The notes: a model not told the origin generated them from the letters alone. Positions 42,048 to 51,991 are shown, numbered from the stretch's first letter. The stretch: DNA of 64,000 nt from a candidate division FCPU426 bacterium (GCA_027452205.1 DAIDGV010000024.1:94750-158749), one strand, 5' to 3'. Made by a program: numbers and translations.

Positions 42048-42374
42048 TTATCGGAAATGGCACAAGCGGACCCGGTTGCCGTCCGGGTCCCATAGGTCGC
42101 GGAAATCCGCCCAATCCGTCGAATAGATCGAACCGCTCCGGGCCTTGCTTCCCAGTTCCAGGTTGTTCGCGTTGATCCAAAGAATGAAAGGTTCTGTGCT
42201 TTTCGGGCCCGCGGAGGTCTTTTTTTGTAAAAGAAGATGGTCTTGCCGGAACCCCAGGTCCGCCCGCTTTTCGTCGCGTGAGAGAAGGGTGAGGCGGAGG
42301 GCTTTTAAGTAAAAGTCCACACATTGGTCGTAATGCTCGACCTGCAACAAGATGCCGCTTGCTGGGTCCTTCAT
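42048..42374 (-). CDS. Second VOC-superfamily (glyoxalase-like) protein
   Basis: 108 residues: GILLQVEHYDQCVDFYLKAL, LGFRQDHLLLQKK, PFILWINANNLELG and FRDLWDPDGNRVRLCHFR. It resembles the VOC protein at 39327 in its end (DPDGN..(I/V)(Q/R)LC(K/H)F), so the two are paralogs flanking the DUF2723 gene. Substrate unknown. Confidence 0.8.
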   Translation of the reverse strand: MKDPASGILLQVEHYDQCVDFYLKALRLTLLSRDEKRADLGFRQDHLLLQKKTSAGPKSTEPFILWINANNLELGSKARSGSIYSTDWADFRDLWDPDGNRVRLCHFR

Positions 42375-42446
42375 GAGGAAACCTCGCCGACGCGAATAAG
42401 AACATCCAGCTATCAGCCTAAACCCAAGTCGGCCCCAAATGCCAGC

Positions 42447-43691
42447 CTATTTGATCTTTGGCTTTTGGAAGGAAGAGGCCCCGAATTTTTCAGCCTGTTT
42501 ATCTTCCCGGGGGTCCAAGGAAGCGGCTTTTTCCAGTTTGTGGAACCCATACTTGCGCTTGATGGCGTCCACGCTTTGGTAAAGATCGTCCTTCTTTTTC
42601 GAGCTCATCTCGGGGAAAAGCCAATCCTCCCCTTCCCCATTCTCGAACTTGGAAAGGGACACCCCTAAAAGCCGGATCTTGCGGCGGCGGTTATGGGCCT
42701 CCTCGAAAAGCGCGTAGGCGGTCTTCATGACCACCGTGTCGTCATTGGTCTCCGGGATGGTGACCGCCTTGGTCAGGGTCTGGAAATCGTCATAGCGCAG
42801 CTTCAAGGTGACCGTGCGGGCTTTCTTACCGATACGCCGCAATCGGTAACAACCCTTTTCCGAAAGCCAAGCCAGGGTCTGGTGGATCTGCCAGGCATCG
42901 TCCGTGTCCTTCTCGAAGGTGGTCTCGTGACCCACGCTTTTGGCGAAATGGAAAGGATGCACCTCGTTGGACCCCATGCCCCGGGCCGCCTCATAAAGCC
43001 AGCTGCCCGCCGAGGGCCCGAAGGACTTTTGTAGGGTGGTCAGGGGAATGTTGAGAATGTCGCCGATCTTCTGGATCCGCATTTCCTTGAGCCGGGGCAA
43101 GGTCTTTTCCCCGGCGCCATGGAGCCGCTCCACGGACAGGTTCGTCAGGAAAGTTTGTTCTGTTCCCTCGGGTACCACGATGGTCCCCGTGAGTGAACCC
43201 GAGGAAGGCTTCACGGTCTTACCCGCGATCTTCGCCACGTATTTATTGGTAGCGATAGCCACCGAGCAGGAAAGCTTCGCCCTGTCGAAGATACTTTCCT
43301 TGACCCGTTTGGCCATCGCTTCCAGGTCGTGGCCGTAAAGCGCCTCGCAGCCGGTGAAATCCAGGTAGAACTCGTCGATGGAAGCGTACTCCACCACCGG
43401 GGCGATCCGGCGAAGCAGCACATAGATCTTTCGGGAATACTTGGAGTAAAGCTTATGGTTGCCCGGCACGAAGATGGCTTTGGGGCAAAGCTTTTCGGCG
43501 GTCATGATCGGCATGCCCGACTTCACGCCGAACTTGCGCGACTCGTAAGAGGCCGAGGCCACCACGCCCCGTTCGCCCCGGCGTCCTCCCACTACCACCG
43601 GCTTTCCCACCAAAGACGGGTCCACCAATCGTTCGCAGGAGACAAAAAAGGAATCCATATCCACATGGGCGATGATCTTGGAAGAAGGCAT
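42447..43691 (-). CDS. dinB: DNA polymerase IV (Y-family)
   Basis: 414 residues; AAGGGG five bases before the ATG. Catalytic parts: HVDMDSFFVSCERLVDPSL (Asp in VDMD), VVGGRRGERGVVASASYESR, YASIDEFYLDFTG (second metal site; the family mostly has SIDEA(Y/F)LD, here SIDEFYLD), then helix-hairpin-helix KEMRIQKIGDILNIPLTTL and the little-finger region (SVGHETTFEKDTDD). Error-prone polymerase for bypass of lesions, usually SOS-controlled. The C-terminus lacks an obvious beta-clamp motif beyond KFGASSFQ. A palindrome just upstream may be its operator. Confidence 0.95.
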   Translation of the reverse strand: MPSSKIIAHVDMDSFFVSCERLVDPSLVGKPVVVGGRRGERGVVASASYESRKFGVKSGMPIMTAEKLCPKAIFVPGNHKLYSKYSRKIYVLLRRIAPVVEYASIDEFYLDFTGCEALYGHDLEAMAKRVKESIFDRAKLSCSVAIATNKYVAKIAGKTVKPSSGSLTGTIVVPEGTEQTFLTNLSVERLHGAGEKTLPRLKEMRIQKIGDILNIPLTTLQKSFGPSAGSWLYEAARGMGSNEVHPFHFAKSVGHETTFEKDTDDAWQIHQTLAWLSEKGCYRLRRIGKKARTVTLKLRYDDFQTLTKAVTIPETNDDTVVMKTAYALFEEAHNRRRKIRLLGVSLSKFENGEGEDWLFPEMSSKKKDDLYQSVDAIKRKYGFHKLEKAASLDPREDKQAEKFGASSFQKPKIK

Positions 43692-43708
43692 GAGGTCCCC
43701 TTAAAAAT

Positions 43709-43724
43709 GTATACATAAGTATAC
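43709..43724 (-). promoter_or_regulatory. Palindromic candidate operator before dinB
   Basis: GTATAC, four bases (ATAA on plus), then GTATAC: a 16-base inverted repeat 17 bases before the dinB ATG, next to its ribosome-binding site. Its position would block transcription or early elongation. A LexA-type role is an inference from gene function; the bases differ from the known Escherichia coli and Bacillus boxes. Confidence 0.4.
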
Positions 43725-43858
43725 CTATTGAAACAGAAAACTTTCTAGCTTTTTATGTTTAACCCTCATTATGCTTACCGGGTTACATCCATGGTGACAG
43801 GGTTTCTCTGACCGATACCGTTGGAAAAATACAATTCGCCGATAAGAACAAAACCATC

Positions 43859-44599
43859 ATGTTCAAGAACAAGACCCTATATCGCCTTTTATTTATCTTG
43901 TCGTTCCTCTTGGGGGGACCCGCCTACGCTAAAGATTTTTCTCCCGTCGATACCGACACTTCCGTTTTTCACCTGCCCGCCAAAGCCCTGGAGGACCTGC
44001 CGAGTTTTTTCACCGTTGATAACGGTTTGATCGTTTTAACGGGCGGGTCCCTGACGGCCTTGGATTGGACTTGTCTCGACCATGAAAATGCCTTGGCCTA
44101 CCAATTAAAGAACTTGAACATCCAACCCCTATTTGATTTTGGGAATATTTACGGACAACCCATTTTGTGGATCGTCGGCTCACTGGGAACCTGGGAAACC
44201 GGGGCTTTGGTATCGGATCCTAAGATCCAGCAATTTGGCCGCGACTTGACCGAAGCCCTCGTCATGGAAGGCGTCGCGGGGTACGCGATCAAATTTTCCG
44301 TCGGCCGCACGGGCCCTAACGGGGAGGCGGATTCCTTTCCGTCGGGCCACTCCAGCACCGTTTTCGCGGCCGCTCCGGTCATTATGAAGTATTGGGGGGT
44401 TGAAGCCGGGATCCCGGCTTACGCTTTAGCGGTATTGACCGGATTTTCCAGGGTGGAGGGTCAATGGCATTATCTGTCCGATGTGTTGGCGGGGGCGACC
44501 CTGGGCACCGTCATCGGTAATTCGGTGGTTTCCCGTTCCAGTGGTCTATCGGTAACGGCCATTCCAGGCGGGTTGGATCTCTGCCTCAAATTCGATTAG
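43859..44599 (+). CDS. PAP2-family phosphatase, exported
   Basis: 246 residues; signal peptide ends GPAYAKD. The three acid-phosphatase motifs are present: KFSVGRTGPNG (K-x5-R), FPSGHSSTVF (PSGH) and SRVEGQWHYLSDVLAGATLG (SR-x5-H-x3-D). Few membrane spans are visible beyond the core, so it may be periplasmic or an outer-membrane-linked enzyme. PAP2 enzymes remove phosphate from lipids such as undecaprenyl diphosphate, phosphatidic acid or lipid A. No strong ribosome-binding site is seen at 43859. It faces the epimerase gene with a 53-base gap holding only a weak GC-rich repeat. Confidence 0.88.
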   Translation: MFKNKTLYRLLFILSFLLGGPAYAKDFSPVDTDTSVFHLPAKALEDLPSFFTVDNGLIVLTGGSLTALDWTCLDHENALAYQLKNLNIQPLFDFGNIYGQPILWIVGSLGTWETGALVSDPKIQQFGRDLTEALVMEGVAGYAIKFSVGRTGPNGEADSFPSGHSSTVFAAAPVIMKYWGVEAGIPAYALAVLTGFSRVEGQWHYLSDVLAGATLGTVIGNSVVSRSSGLSVTAIPGGLDLCLKFD

Positions 44600-44652
44600 C
44601 CGGAAAATTATCCGGGCCGTTCCTCAAAACATCCGGCCGGACGCGATAAAAC

Positions 44653-45576
44653 TTATCGATCGTGGGAACGATAATATTCGACCGTCTCCCTCAAACCTCT
44701 TTTCAGGTCATAGGCCGGCTCCCATTTCAAAAGCTTTTTCGCCTTTGAGATGTCCAAAACGCTTTTTTGCAGGTCGCCCAAGCGCGGTTCAACTTTCCGG
44801 GGCGGTTCCTGATAACCTGTCGCTTCCGCCAAGTCCTTGAAAAGATCATTGGTGCTGGTGCTGACACCCGTCCCGATATTAAAGGTGTCGTTATGGGGAT
44901 GATCCAGCGCGAGAAGACTGGCCCTCGCCACGTCCTTGACATACACGTAGTCACGTATATTGGAACCGTCTCCGAAGATCTTGAAGCTTTCATGGTGCAG
45001 CATGCCGTGGGTGAAGATGGCCACCACGCCGCCTTCGCCCTTGGCGTCCTGGCGGGGGCCGTAAACATTGGCGTAGCGAAGGACAACGAACTCCAATCCG
45101 AAGCTTTGGGCGAAAATATCGGCGTAGATCTCGACCACGTATTTACTTCCACCGTAAACGGAAAAAGGCCTGGAGTGGGTCGTTTCCGGGAATGGGCCTT
45201 TGTCCGCCTCGCCATATTGCGCCCCACCGGAAGAGGCATAGATGAACTTTTTGACCTTGGCGTGGCGGCAAGCGTCCAAAAGGATGACGGAACCCAACAC
45301 GTTCAGCTTCACGTCATGCGCCGGTTTTTCCAAGGACGCTTTCACCAAAATATGGGCCGCGTGATGGTTCACGACCTCGATCTTCTCATCGTTCAAGATC
45401 GCCGGAAGCCTCTCGTCAAAAAGGCTCATTTCATGGAATTTCGCCTTGGGGTTCAGGTTTTCTTTTTTACCGGTCGAGAGATCGTCGATGACAACAACCT
45501 CATGCCCCGCGTTCAAATAAGCGTCAACCACATGGCTTCCGATGAACCCCGCCCCACCCGTGACCAATATTTTCAT
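44653..45576 (-). CDS. NAD-dependent sugar epimerase/dehydratase (UDP-glucose 4-epimerase-like)
   Basis: 307 residues, extended SDR fold. NAD site MKILVTGGAGFIGSHVVDAY, then VVIDDLSTGKKENLNP, VVNHHAAHILVKASLEKP (usual form HLAAQ.SV..S), KFIYASSGGAQYGE (Ser) and SVYGGSKYVVEIY (Tyr-x3-Lys), VLRYANVYGPRQDAKGEGG and RDYVYVKDVARA. GalE-type proteins act on UDP-sugars; the HHAAHILVKAS segment differs enough that the exact reaction (4-epimerase or 4,6-dehydratase) is open. It belongs with the exopolysaccharide cluster. Confidence 0.88.
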   Translation of the reverse strand: MKILVTGGAGFIGSHVVDAYLNAGHEVVVIDDLSTGKKENLNPKAKFHEMSLFDERLPAILNDEKIEVVNHHAAHILVKASLEKPAHDVKLNVLGSVILLDACRHAKVKKFIYASSGGAQYGEADKGPFPETTHSRPFSVYGGSKYVVEIYADIFAQSFGLEFVVLRYANVYGPRQDAKGEGGVVAIFTHGMLHHESFKIFGDGSNIRDYVYVKDVARASLLALDHPHNDTFNIGTGVSTSTNDLFKDLAEATGYQEPPRKVEPRLGDLQKSVLDISKAKKLLKWEPAYDLKRGLRETVEYYRSHDR

Positions 45577-45707
45577 TTACCGGATCTTTCCCATGATTTT
45601 GATGTTTGAAGTCCCACAAGATGCTGAAAAATGATCTTTACCCTGTCAACAACCGCAGGTTGTGTGCCGTTACAGATCACCCGCGTCCATAAAGAAACAC
45701 GACAACG

Positions 45708-46664
45708 TTACCGTCTTAATCGCCCGGCGGCTCTCTCTTCCAAGTAATTTTGATAGGTTTTATGGACGCCCTCCGGCAGGCTGATCGAAGCCTTCCAGCC
45801 CATCGCGGTCAATTTGGAAACATCCATTAATTTCCGGGGTGTGCCGTCCGGCTTAGAACTATCCCATCGGATCTCCCCTGCATAACCGACCGTGGACGCC
45901 ACTAAAGACGCCAATTCCTTGATCGAAACATCTTCTCCGACGCCCACATTGATCCAGTCCGCTGGACTATCCAATTTCAATAAGAACGCGCAAGCGTTCG
46001 CCAGGTCATCCACATGAAGGAATTCCCGCTTCGGCGATCCCGTCCCCCACAAGACGACGGCCGATTCGTTCTTTTCTTTAGCCTCATGGAATTTCGCGAT
46101 CAAAGCGGGCAGCACATGGGAATTTTGGGGATGGTAATTGTCGCCCGGGCCGTAAAGATTGGTCGGCATGGCCGAATAATAAAGCGCTTTGTACTGCCGG
46201 CGGTAAAACTGGCAAAGCTTGAGCCCCGCGATCTTGGCGACCGCGTAAGCCTCATTGGTCGGCTCCAAGGGGCCGGACAACAAGCAATCCTCCGGCATCG
46301 GTTGGGGCGCCATTTTGGGATAGATACAAGAACTGCCCAAGAACAAAAGCCGCTTCACACCGGTTTTCCAAGCGCCGTCGATCGCGTTCGACGCGATCAT
46401 CAGGTTTTGATAGAGAAATTCCGCGGGATAGGTATTGTTCGCCAAGATCCCGCCCACCTTCGCGGCGGCCACGAGAACCACATCCGGTCTTTCTTTTTGG
46501 TAAAAATCCAAGACCTTTTTTTGATCGGTCAGGTCCAATTCGGCGCGGCTCCGAAGGATCAATTCGACCTCTTTTTCTTTTTCGAACCGGCGAACCAAAG
46601 CCGAACCCACCATCCCGCCGTGTCCCGCGATGAATAATTTCAAAGGAGCCCTCTTGGTTTCCAT
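45708..46664 (-). CDS. fcl: GDP-L-fucose synthase
   Basis: 318 residues. Fcl/WcaG marks: [19 protein letters not shown] (NADP site), [76 protein letters not shown] (Tyr/Lys pair) and [20 protein letters not shown]. It converts GDP-4-keto-6-deoxymannose to GDP-L-fucose by epimerisation and reduction. The gene starts 3 bases after gmd, so the two make GDP-fucose together. Confidence 0.95.
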   Translation of the reverse strand: METKRAPLKLFIAGHGGMVGSALVRRFEKEKEVELILRSRAELDLTDQKKVLDFYQKERPDVVLVAAAKVGGILANNTYPAEFLYQNLMIASNAIDGAWKTGVKRLLFLGSSCIYPKMAPQPMPEDCLLSGPLEPTNEAYAVAKIAGLKLCQFYRRQYKALYYSAMPTNLYGPGDNYHPQNSHVLPALIAKFHEAKEKNESAVVLWGTGSPKREFLHVDDLANACAFLLKLDSPADWINVGVGEDVSIKELASLVASTVGYAGEIRWDSSKPDGTPRKLMDVSKLTAMGWKASISLPEGVHKTYQNYLEERAAGRLRR

Positions 46665-46667
46665 GGT

Positions 46668-47714
46668 TTATGAAACGCTCTTTTTTTCTTTCTTGGCCAA
46701 TTCAAAGTCATGATCTACCATGCGTTCGACCAATTGCTCAAAAGTGGTCTCATTATGCCAGCCAAAAGCCTTCTTGGCTTTTGAGGCATCGCCTAATAGG
46801 TAATCGACTTCCGACGGCCGTAAATAACGCTCGTCGAATTTGACATGCTTTTTCCAATCAAGACCGGCATAGCCGAAGGAAACTTCCAAAAACTCTTTGA
46901 TCGAATAGGTCTTACCTGTCGCGATCACATAATCATCCGCTGTTTTTTGTTGCAACATCATCCACATGGCTTTCACGAATTCCTTAGCGTCGCCCCAATC
47001 CCGTTTCGCGTCCAAATTGCCTAGATAAAGGCTTTTTTGCAGTCCCACCTTGATCCTCCCGATGGCCCTTGTGATCTTACGGGTCACAAAGGTTTCTCCA
47101 CGCCGTTCGCTTTCATGGTTGAAAAGGATCCCATTGGAAATATGGAGCCCATAAGCTTCTCGATAGTTTTTCGCCGCCCAGAAGGAATAGAGCTTCGCGA
47201 CGCCGTAAGGACTGCGGGGATGAAAGGGGCTCTTTTCGGTGTAACCTTTTGGGGGACAATCCAACCCACCGTAAAGTTCCGAACTGCTGGCCTGATAGAA
47301 TCGGGCTTTGGGACAAGTTTCCCGCATCGCTTCCAATAGTTTGATCGTCCCAACACCCGTCACTTCACCTGTATATTCGGGCTGGTCAAAAGAGACGCGA
47401 ACATGGCTTTGAGCGCCCAGGTTGTAAATTTCATCGGGTTTAACTTGGGATAGAAGCTTGAACAATCCGGATGAGTCGCTGAGATCCCCATAATGCAGGA
47501 ACAAGTGAACCCCATGAATGTGAGGGTCCTGGTAAATATGGTTGATCCGTTCCGTGTTGAACGACGAAGCACGACGGATCAAACCGTGAACTTCGTATCC
47601 CATCCCTAAAAGAAAATCGGCCAACCAAGAGCCGTCTTGGCCGGTTATCCCGGTAATGAAAGCTCTCTTGGGTTTATGAGTCTCTTTTGGATGAACGGTC
47701 TTTGTTTTTTTCAT
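46668..47714 (-). CDS. gmd: GDP-mannose 4,6-dehydratase
   Basis: 348 residues from the ATG at 47714 (AAAGG upstream); an ATG at 47747 would add 11 residues. Family marks: [20 protein letters not shown] (NADP site), [81 protein letters not shown], and [20 protein letters not shown]. It performs the first step to GDP-fucose/GDP-rhamnose-type sugars. The second step enzyme, fcl, follows directly. Confidence 0.95.
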   Translation of the reverse strand: MKKTKTVHPKETHKPKRAFITGITGQDGSWLADFLLGMGYEVHGLIRRASSFNTERINHIYQDPHIHGVHLFLHYGDLSDSSGLFKLLSQVKPDEIYNLGAQSHVRVSFDQPEYTGEVTGVGTIKLLEAMRETCPKARFYQASSSELYGGLDCPPKGYTEKSPFHPRSPYGVAKLYSFWAAKNYREAYGLHISNGILFNHESERRGETFVTRKITRAIGRIKVGLQKSLYLGNLDAKRDWGDAKEFVKAMWMMLQQKTADDYVIATGKTYSIKEFLEVSFGYAGLDWKKHVKFDERYLRPSEVDYLLGDASKAKKAFGWHNETTFEQLVERMVDHDFELAKKEKKSVS

Positions 47715-47868
47715 TTGGTCGTGCCTTTGAAGTAAATATTCCGACATAAAAACTAGATCGGCGAAGAATTATAAGTGACTAAATCGAATTTGTGGGAAAC
47801 CTCATGATGATTTATTGCCCTAAACTAAGCGATCCATTAAACCCCGTTTTAAAGGACTTTGATCGACT

Positions 47869-48483
47869 TCAGATCATATGCGGGGGCCAATGGTCGACGC
47901 CCACCCAGGACAGGCCGATCCTTAAAAGACTTCCCCAAAGTTTGACGTATTCATACCAAAAAGCCCTGCTCCATAACCAGCCTTTGGGGGGATCATCCGC
48001 CGGAAATGGATAAACTTTTATGGAAGTACTCAGTAAATAAAGACGGGTCAAGAACAAAGCCCGCGGCATGTGGAACCAGGAAGTGACCAGCACGACATTT
48101 TGAACGGGAAGTTTTTTTATTATTTCAGACGTAAACCGGGCATTTTGATCGGTCGTTTCCGCTTGGCCTTCTAGGATGATCTTGGCGCCTCCCGGACGTC
48201 CATATTGTTGAATTTCCGTTCGAAAGTCGGTCAACCCTTTGTCGGTAACCATTAAATAAGCCGCTTTGGACTTTGCGGCCAAACGGATCCCCGTGGGCAC
48301 GCGAACCGGATCATTACTAAAAACCAAAACCACGTCGTTTTTTTGTGGAACCGCCGCTTTGTCGGCAATGGTTTTAAAGGAATAGAACCATTGAACGAAC
48401 AGAAGAAGAAAAATAAAAAAAATCGTGACTTTCAACGCAAGAAAATTTTTGAAAACACACCTCTCATTCACTTTAAAACGCAC
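47869..48483 (-). CDS. DUF218 (YdcF/SanA/ElyC-like) membrane-anchored protein
   Basis: 204 residues. One N-terminal span (FLALKVTIFFIFLLLFVQWF), then a Rossmann-like domain with VLVFSNDPVRVPTGI, ETTDQNARFTSEI and VVLVTSWFHMPRALFLTR, the DUF218 set. Related proteins influence cell-envelope polymers (ElyC, SanA) in enteric bacteria. The gene diverges from the GT-flippase fusion; the intergenic gap is at most about 30 bases. Confidence 0.85.
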   Translation of the reverse strand: MRFKVNERCVFKNFLALKVTIFFIFLLLFVQWFYSFKTIADKAAVPQKNDVVLVFSNDPVRVPTGIRLAAKSKAAYLMVTDKGLTDFRTEIQQYGRPGGAKIILEGQAETTDQNARFTSEIIKKLPVQNVVLVTSWFHMPRALFLTRLYLLSTSIKVYPFPADDPPKGWLWSRAFWYEYVKLWGSLLRIGLSWVGVDHWPPHMI

Positions 48484-48514
48484 AATCCTACCAAATTATA
48501 AAAGACAATTTGAT

Positions 48515-50665
48515 ATGATAGATCCGTTCAAAACCGAATCTCGATTCAACCATCCAATGGAAGAATCATATGAAAGACCCTTTTTTAACATGTCCTCAAA
48601 ATACACCGTTCTCGTCAACTCCTCGGATGGTTTCGAGGATTGCTGGGAACCTTTTTTTAAACTTTTCAATAAATACTGGCCTTCTTGCGATGCCCCTATC
48701 CTGCTCAACACCGAAAAAAAGGAATGGTCTTTCCCCGGCTTAACCATTCATTGCAGCCAAGTTCAAGGTGATTCTAAATCCAGACTGACCTGGAGCGAAT
48801 GTTTACTAAAAGCCCTGGATCAAGTCAAAACCCCATTGGTCCTTTATTTCCAAGAAGACTATTTCATCCATCAACCTGTTCGGGCCGATATCGTCGAGAC
48901 TGCAGCCAATTACATGATGGCTCATCCTGACATCAAACATATCGCGTTAACGAAGCACGGCAGCCATGGGCCTTTTGAGCGTCATTCGGAGGATTGGCTG
49001 CAAACCATCCGTCAAAAAGCCCGCTACCGCATTTCAACCCAAGCCGCGCTTTGGCGGGTTGAAACGCTCAAATCTTATCTTCGCGCCAAAGAAAATGGAT
49101 GGATGTTCGAGATCTACGGCACTTGGCGAGCCCATAAAATAAAAGAAACTTTTTTAAGCGCCAAGTTCGATCAAGCCCACGGTGGCCCCGCTATTGATTA
49201 TCTGCATACTGGCATCATCAAGGGAAAATGGCTCAAAGCCATTCAGCCTGTATTTGAAAAAAACGGGATAAAAATAGACTACAGCCTGAGGGGTTTTTAT
49301 ATTCCAAAACACCCGCTCGTTCGCAAATTCGAGGTCCTTAAAAAATTAATTGAAAACTCCTGGCTTTTCGATCAAACCGGGGCTATCAAGATATTCCGTT
49401 CTTCTCTTTTGGTCACTTTATTGACTTTAAGTGGCAGCGCGCTCGGCTTCTTTGTCCAATTGCTTATTGCCAAACATTTCGGAACCAAGGTTGATGTTGA
49501 CGCTTATTTCTTCGCCCTCAGCGCACCCATTTTTTTGGCTGGCATGATAGCCGCCATGTTGAGCTATATTGTCGTCCCTCGCCTCGTCGCCCTCGAGAAA
49601 GACGTTCAACATCAACGCCATTATATGGGATCACTTTTATGGACCATCTCGATCCTTTCTCTAGTTTTTGGGCTGATCGGTTTTTTTGTTTTTCCAATCC
49701 AAAAAAGTTTATTGCCAACAACTTCAAAAATTATTTCTTATCCTAATCTTCAGTTTTTGATCGTTTTGACATGGTTCACAGGAGCATTCCAAATATTATC
49801 CGGCCTGCTGACAGCTTGTTTGAACTCAGTCCGAAAATATTCCACCGGAGCGATACTAGGCATTCTCCCCTATATCGGCATGTTGATCCTGCTTGGAATT
49901 GGCGGCAACAACGCAACCATCGCTTTGGTTCCCTTGGGAATGTTAATCGGAACGATGACCGCCACCGGGCTTGGCCTTTATTGGCTAAGAGATTATTTAT
50001 TTCCATTGGAGCTTAATAATTTTCTAAAGAATGAGATCAAGGAACTTCTTCTTCATTCACCTTACGTCGTCATCGCCATGAGCTGTTTTTCAGCTTACTC
50101 CGTCATAGATTCCTATTGGGCTCCTCGCGCTGGTGATGGGGCTTTGGCCTCGTTAGGGTATTCTCAGCGTCTCATTATTGCTTTAGGCAATCTTGCCGTT
50201 GCTGGACCCTCTGCCGTACTAGTACCTCATTTTGCTGAATTTATTCGTGACAAAAATGTTACTGGTTTTCGACGATTCCTTGTACGATCACTTTTGGTCG
50301 TCGGAGGAATATCCACCCTTATTGCTTTATTTTTAGCTGCGTTTTCTGAAAAATTGATCCACATCTTGTTCGCTCGCGGTGCTTTTGGCGATCAACAAGT
50401 CGTACTTGTTTCCAGCGTTTTACGTCACATGACACCAGGCATGGTATGCATGTTGATGTCTGTAATCGCATTAAGAGCTCTTTTTTGTACCGAAAATTCA
50501 AAAAAAATAGCTGCCATCTTAGGTTTTTCATGGATGGTCTTATATTTTATAACTTCCTATTTTTTATACCCCGCAGGCGCTGCTAGTTTAGCTTGGGGTT
50601 ACAGCATAGTTTGGCTCGGCTATCTTACATTCATCTGCTTCATTCTTTTTAAAAGGAACTCTTGA
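48515..50665 (+). CDS. Fusion: glycosyltransferase-like domain plus MurJ/Wzx-type flippase
   Basis: The frame is open from 48425, but that ATG lies inside the divergent gene; 48515 is my choice (716 residues), 48590 is also possible and no site has a good ribosome-binding site. Residues about 25-270 are soluble with a GT-A look: TVLVNSSDGFEDCWEPFFKL, then LVLYFQEDYFIHQPVRADIV (EDYF as a DxD-like site), YRISTQAALWRVETLKSYL and GPAIDYLHTGIIKGKW. From about 300 on, 12-14 spans form an MVF-family flippase: LGFFVQLLIAKHFGTKVDVD, AYFFALSAPIFLAGMIAAML, YIVVPRLVALE, SYWAPRAGDGALASLGYSQR and ILFARGAFG. There is no Met near the join. A single protein could add a sugar and flip the lipid-linked product. 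The gene is AT-rich. Confidence 0.82.
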   Translation: MIDPFKTESRFNHPMEESYERPFFNMSSKYTVLVNSSDGFEDCWEPFFKLFNKYWPSCDAPILLNTEKKEWSFPGLTIHCSQVQGDSKSRLTWSECLLKALDQVKTPLVLYFQEDYFIHQPVRADIVETAANYMMAHPDIKHIALTKHGSHGPFERHSEDWLQTIRQKARYRISTQAALWRVETLKSYLRAKENGWMFEIYGTWRAHKIKETFLSAKFDQAHGGPAIDYLHTGIIKGKWLKAIQPVFEKNGIKIDYSLRGFYIPKHPLVRKFEVLKKLIENSWLFDQTGAIKIFRSSLLVTLLTLSGSALGFFVQLLIAKHFGTKVDVDAYFFALSAPIFLAGMIAAMLSYIVVPRLVALEKDVQHQRHYMGSLLWTISILSLVFGLIGFFVFPIQKSLLPTTSKIISYPNLQFLIVLTWFTGAFQILSGLLTACLNSVRKYSTGAILGILPYIGMLILLGIGGNNATIALVPLGMLIGTMTATGLGLYWLRDYLFPLELNNFLKNEIKELLLHSPYVVIAMSCFSAYSVIDSYWAPRAGDGALASLGYSQRLIIALGNLAVAGPSAVLVPHFAEFIRDKNVTGFRRFLVRSLLVVGGISTLIALFLAAFSEKLIHILFARGAFGDQQVVLVSSVLRHMTPGMVCMLMSVIALRALFCTENSKKIAAILGFSWMVLYFITSYFLYPAGAASLAWGYSIVWLGYLTFICFILFKRNS

Positions 50666-51991
50666 TTGATTGCCGGAACATTTTTGTTATTAAGTATCGG
50701 ATTAGTCATTGGACAATATTTTTACGACGGGAAAAGATTTGATATTTTCAATCCAAAAAATTTGTTTCAAGTCTATTTCATTATTCAATTACCATTGGTT
50801 TTATATCTTGGGACAACTTACGATCTTCCTGGCTTTAAACTTCTATCCCCAAATACTTCGAGTGATGAAATATTAATGTTAGCGAGTTTATTCTTTTTCT
50901 CTCAACTTCTAATGGTTGTTGCTTACTATTTTTTTGCCGGTACAAAAACATTACCAATAGCATGGAGTCAAAAATATAACTGGAACTATGCTCGCGTAAA
51001 AACCATTTGCATACTTTTATTTATTTTAGGCTACTTTTCTTTTTTTTATTTAATGCAAATAAATGGAGGCTATGACGAATTTGTAAAAAATCGTGAAATT
51101 TGGCGTGCTGGTGGTATGACCGGTCAAGGCTGGTTAATTTTCCCTGCAACTTCCATGTTGTCAATAGCTGCTATTGCTTTTTTAATTGTTTCAAAAAATA
51201 CATTTCAAGGCAAACACAGTTATTTGAAATTAATGCTGTTAATTATTTTTACAGTTCTACCTGCGACACAATTGGGCTTCAGAGGATTTATACTATTACC
51301 AATCATACAAATCGTTTTTATTTATCACATGAGAATAGAAAAATTAAAAATAAAAAAAATAGTCCCTATTTTTTTATTTATCATCCTTTCTTTTACAACT
51401 TATGGCATTTATCGCGAAAGTGTCGTTTCGATGACAAAGGGCTTTGATTTAGATGTCGCAATAAATTACATCGAACAACATCCAGAATCGGTTTATGACA
51501 TATTTTTAAGGTCAAAGGGAGCCGACGTCGTTGCAGTCGTAATCGATAGAACATATGGGATCCAAGATTATGTTTTATTTGTGCCTTCCATTATTGAATC
51601 CTTAACAATTGTTATCCCGCGGGCCATTTGGCCAAATAAACCCATTCCATTATCGGTAAGATTTTCAGAACTTTTCTTTGGAATTGGCGGTGGTATTTCT
51701 CCGACAATCGTTGGCGAAGCATATTGGCAGGGTGGTTTAATTGGGGTTTTTTTAACAATGATTGTTGTCGGTTTTGTTTTCCGGTATTACTTCAACACCG
51801 TTCTAGCTTCTACAAATAACAATTCATCTATATTTACACTAACAGTAATTTTCCCATCTTTAGTCATGATGGCGGAAGCGATTCAAGGTTACCTTAATGG
51901 AATTGTATATCAACTGATCTTTTGTGCATTTATGGTTTTTGTTTTCTCTCTAAATTCAAAAAAAACAATAAATAGAACCCCAAAAACATGA
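50666..51991 (+). CDS. Wzy-like O-antigen/oligosaccharide repeat-unit polymerase
   Basis: 441 residues from a TTG at 50666, right after the previous stop, with AAGGA nine bases upstream. About 11 spans with one large loop are visible. A central QLGFRGFILLPIIQIVFIYH and a later loop RAIWPNKPIPLSVRFSELFF, then GISPTIVGEAYWQGGLIGVF, match the layout of Wzy/oligosaccharide repeat-unit polymerases, whose Arg and Gly positions are conserved rather than long motifs. It would join lipid-linked repeat units in the periplasm. Strongly AT-rich, as wzy genes often are. Confidence 0.82.
   Translation: MIAGTFLLLSIGLVIGQYFYDGKRFDIFNPKNLFQVYFIIQLPLVLYLGTTYDLPGFKLLSPNTSSDEILMLASLFFFSQLLMVVAYYFFAGTKTLPIAWSQKYNWNYARVKTICILLFILGYFSFFYLMQINGGYDEFVKNREIWRAGGMTGQGWLIFPATSMLSIAAIAFLIVSKNTFQGKHSYLKLMLLIIFTVLPATQLGFRGFILLPIIQIVFIYHMRIEKLKIKKIVPIFLFIILSFTTYGIYRESVVSMTKGFDLDVAINYIEQHPESVYDIFLRSKGADVVAVVIDRTYGIQDYVLFVPSIIESLTIVIPRAIWPNKPIPLSVRFSELFFGIGGGISPTIVGEAYWQGGLIGVFLTMIVVGFVFRYYFNTVLASTNNNSSIFTLTVIFPSLVMMAEAIQGYLNGIVYQLIFCAFMVFVFSLNSKKTINRTPKT

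Noticed and set aside
44600-44652. Terminator between the PAP2 and epimerase genes
   Set aside because: Only short GC-rich repeats (CCGGA/TCCGG, TCCGGCCGGA) with no T-run, too weak to call.
45649-45663. Palindrome ACAACCGCAGGTTGT in the gap before the epimerase gene
   Set aside because: Six-base arms around three bases are common by chance, with no link to a start or promoter.
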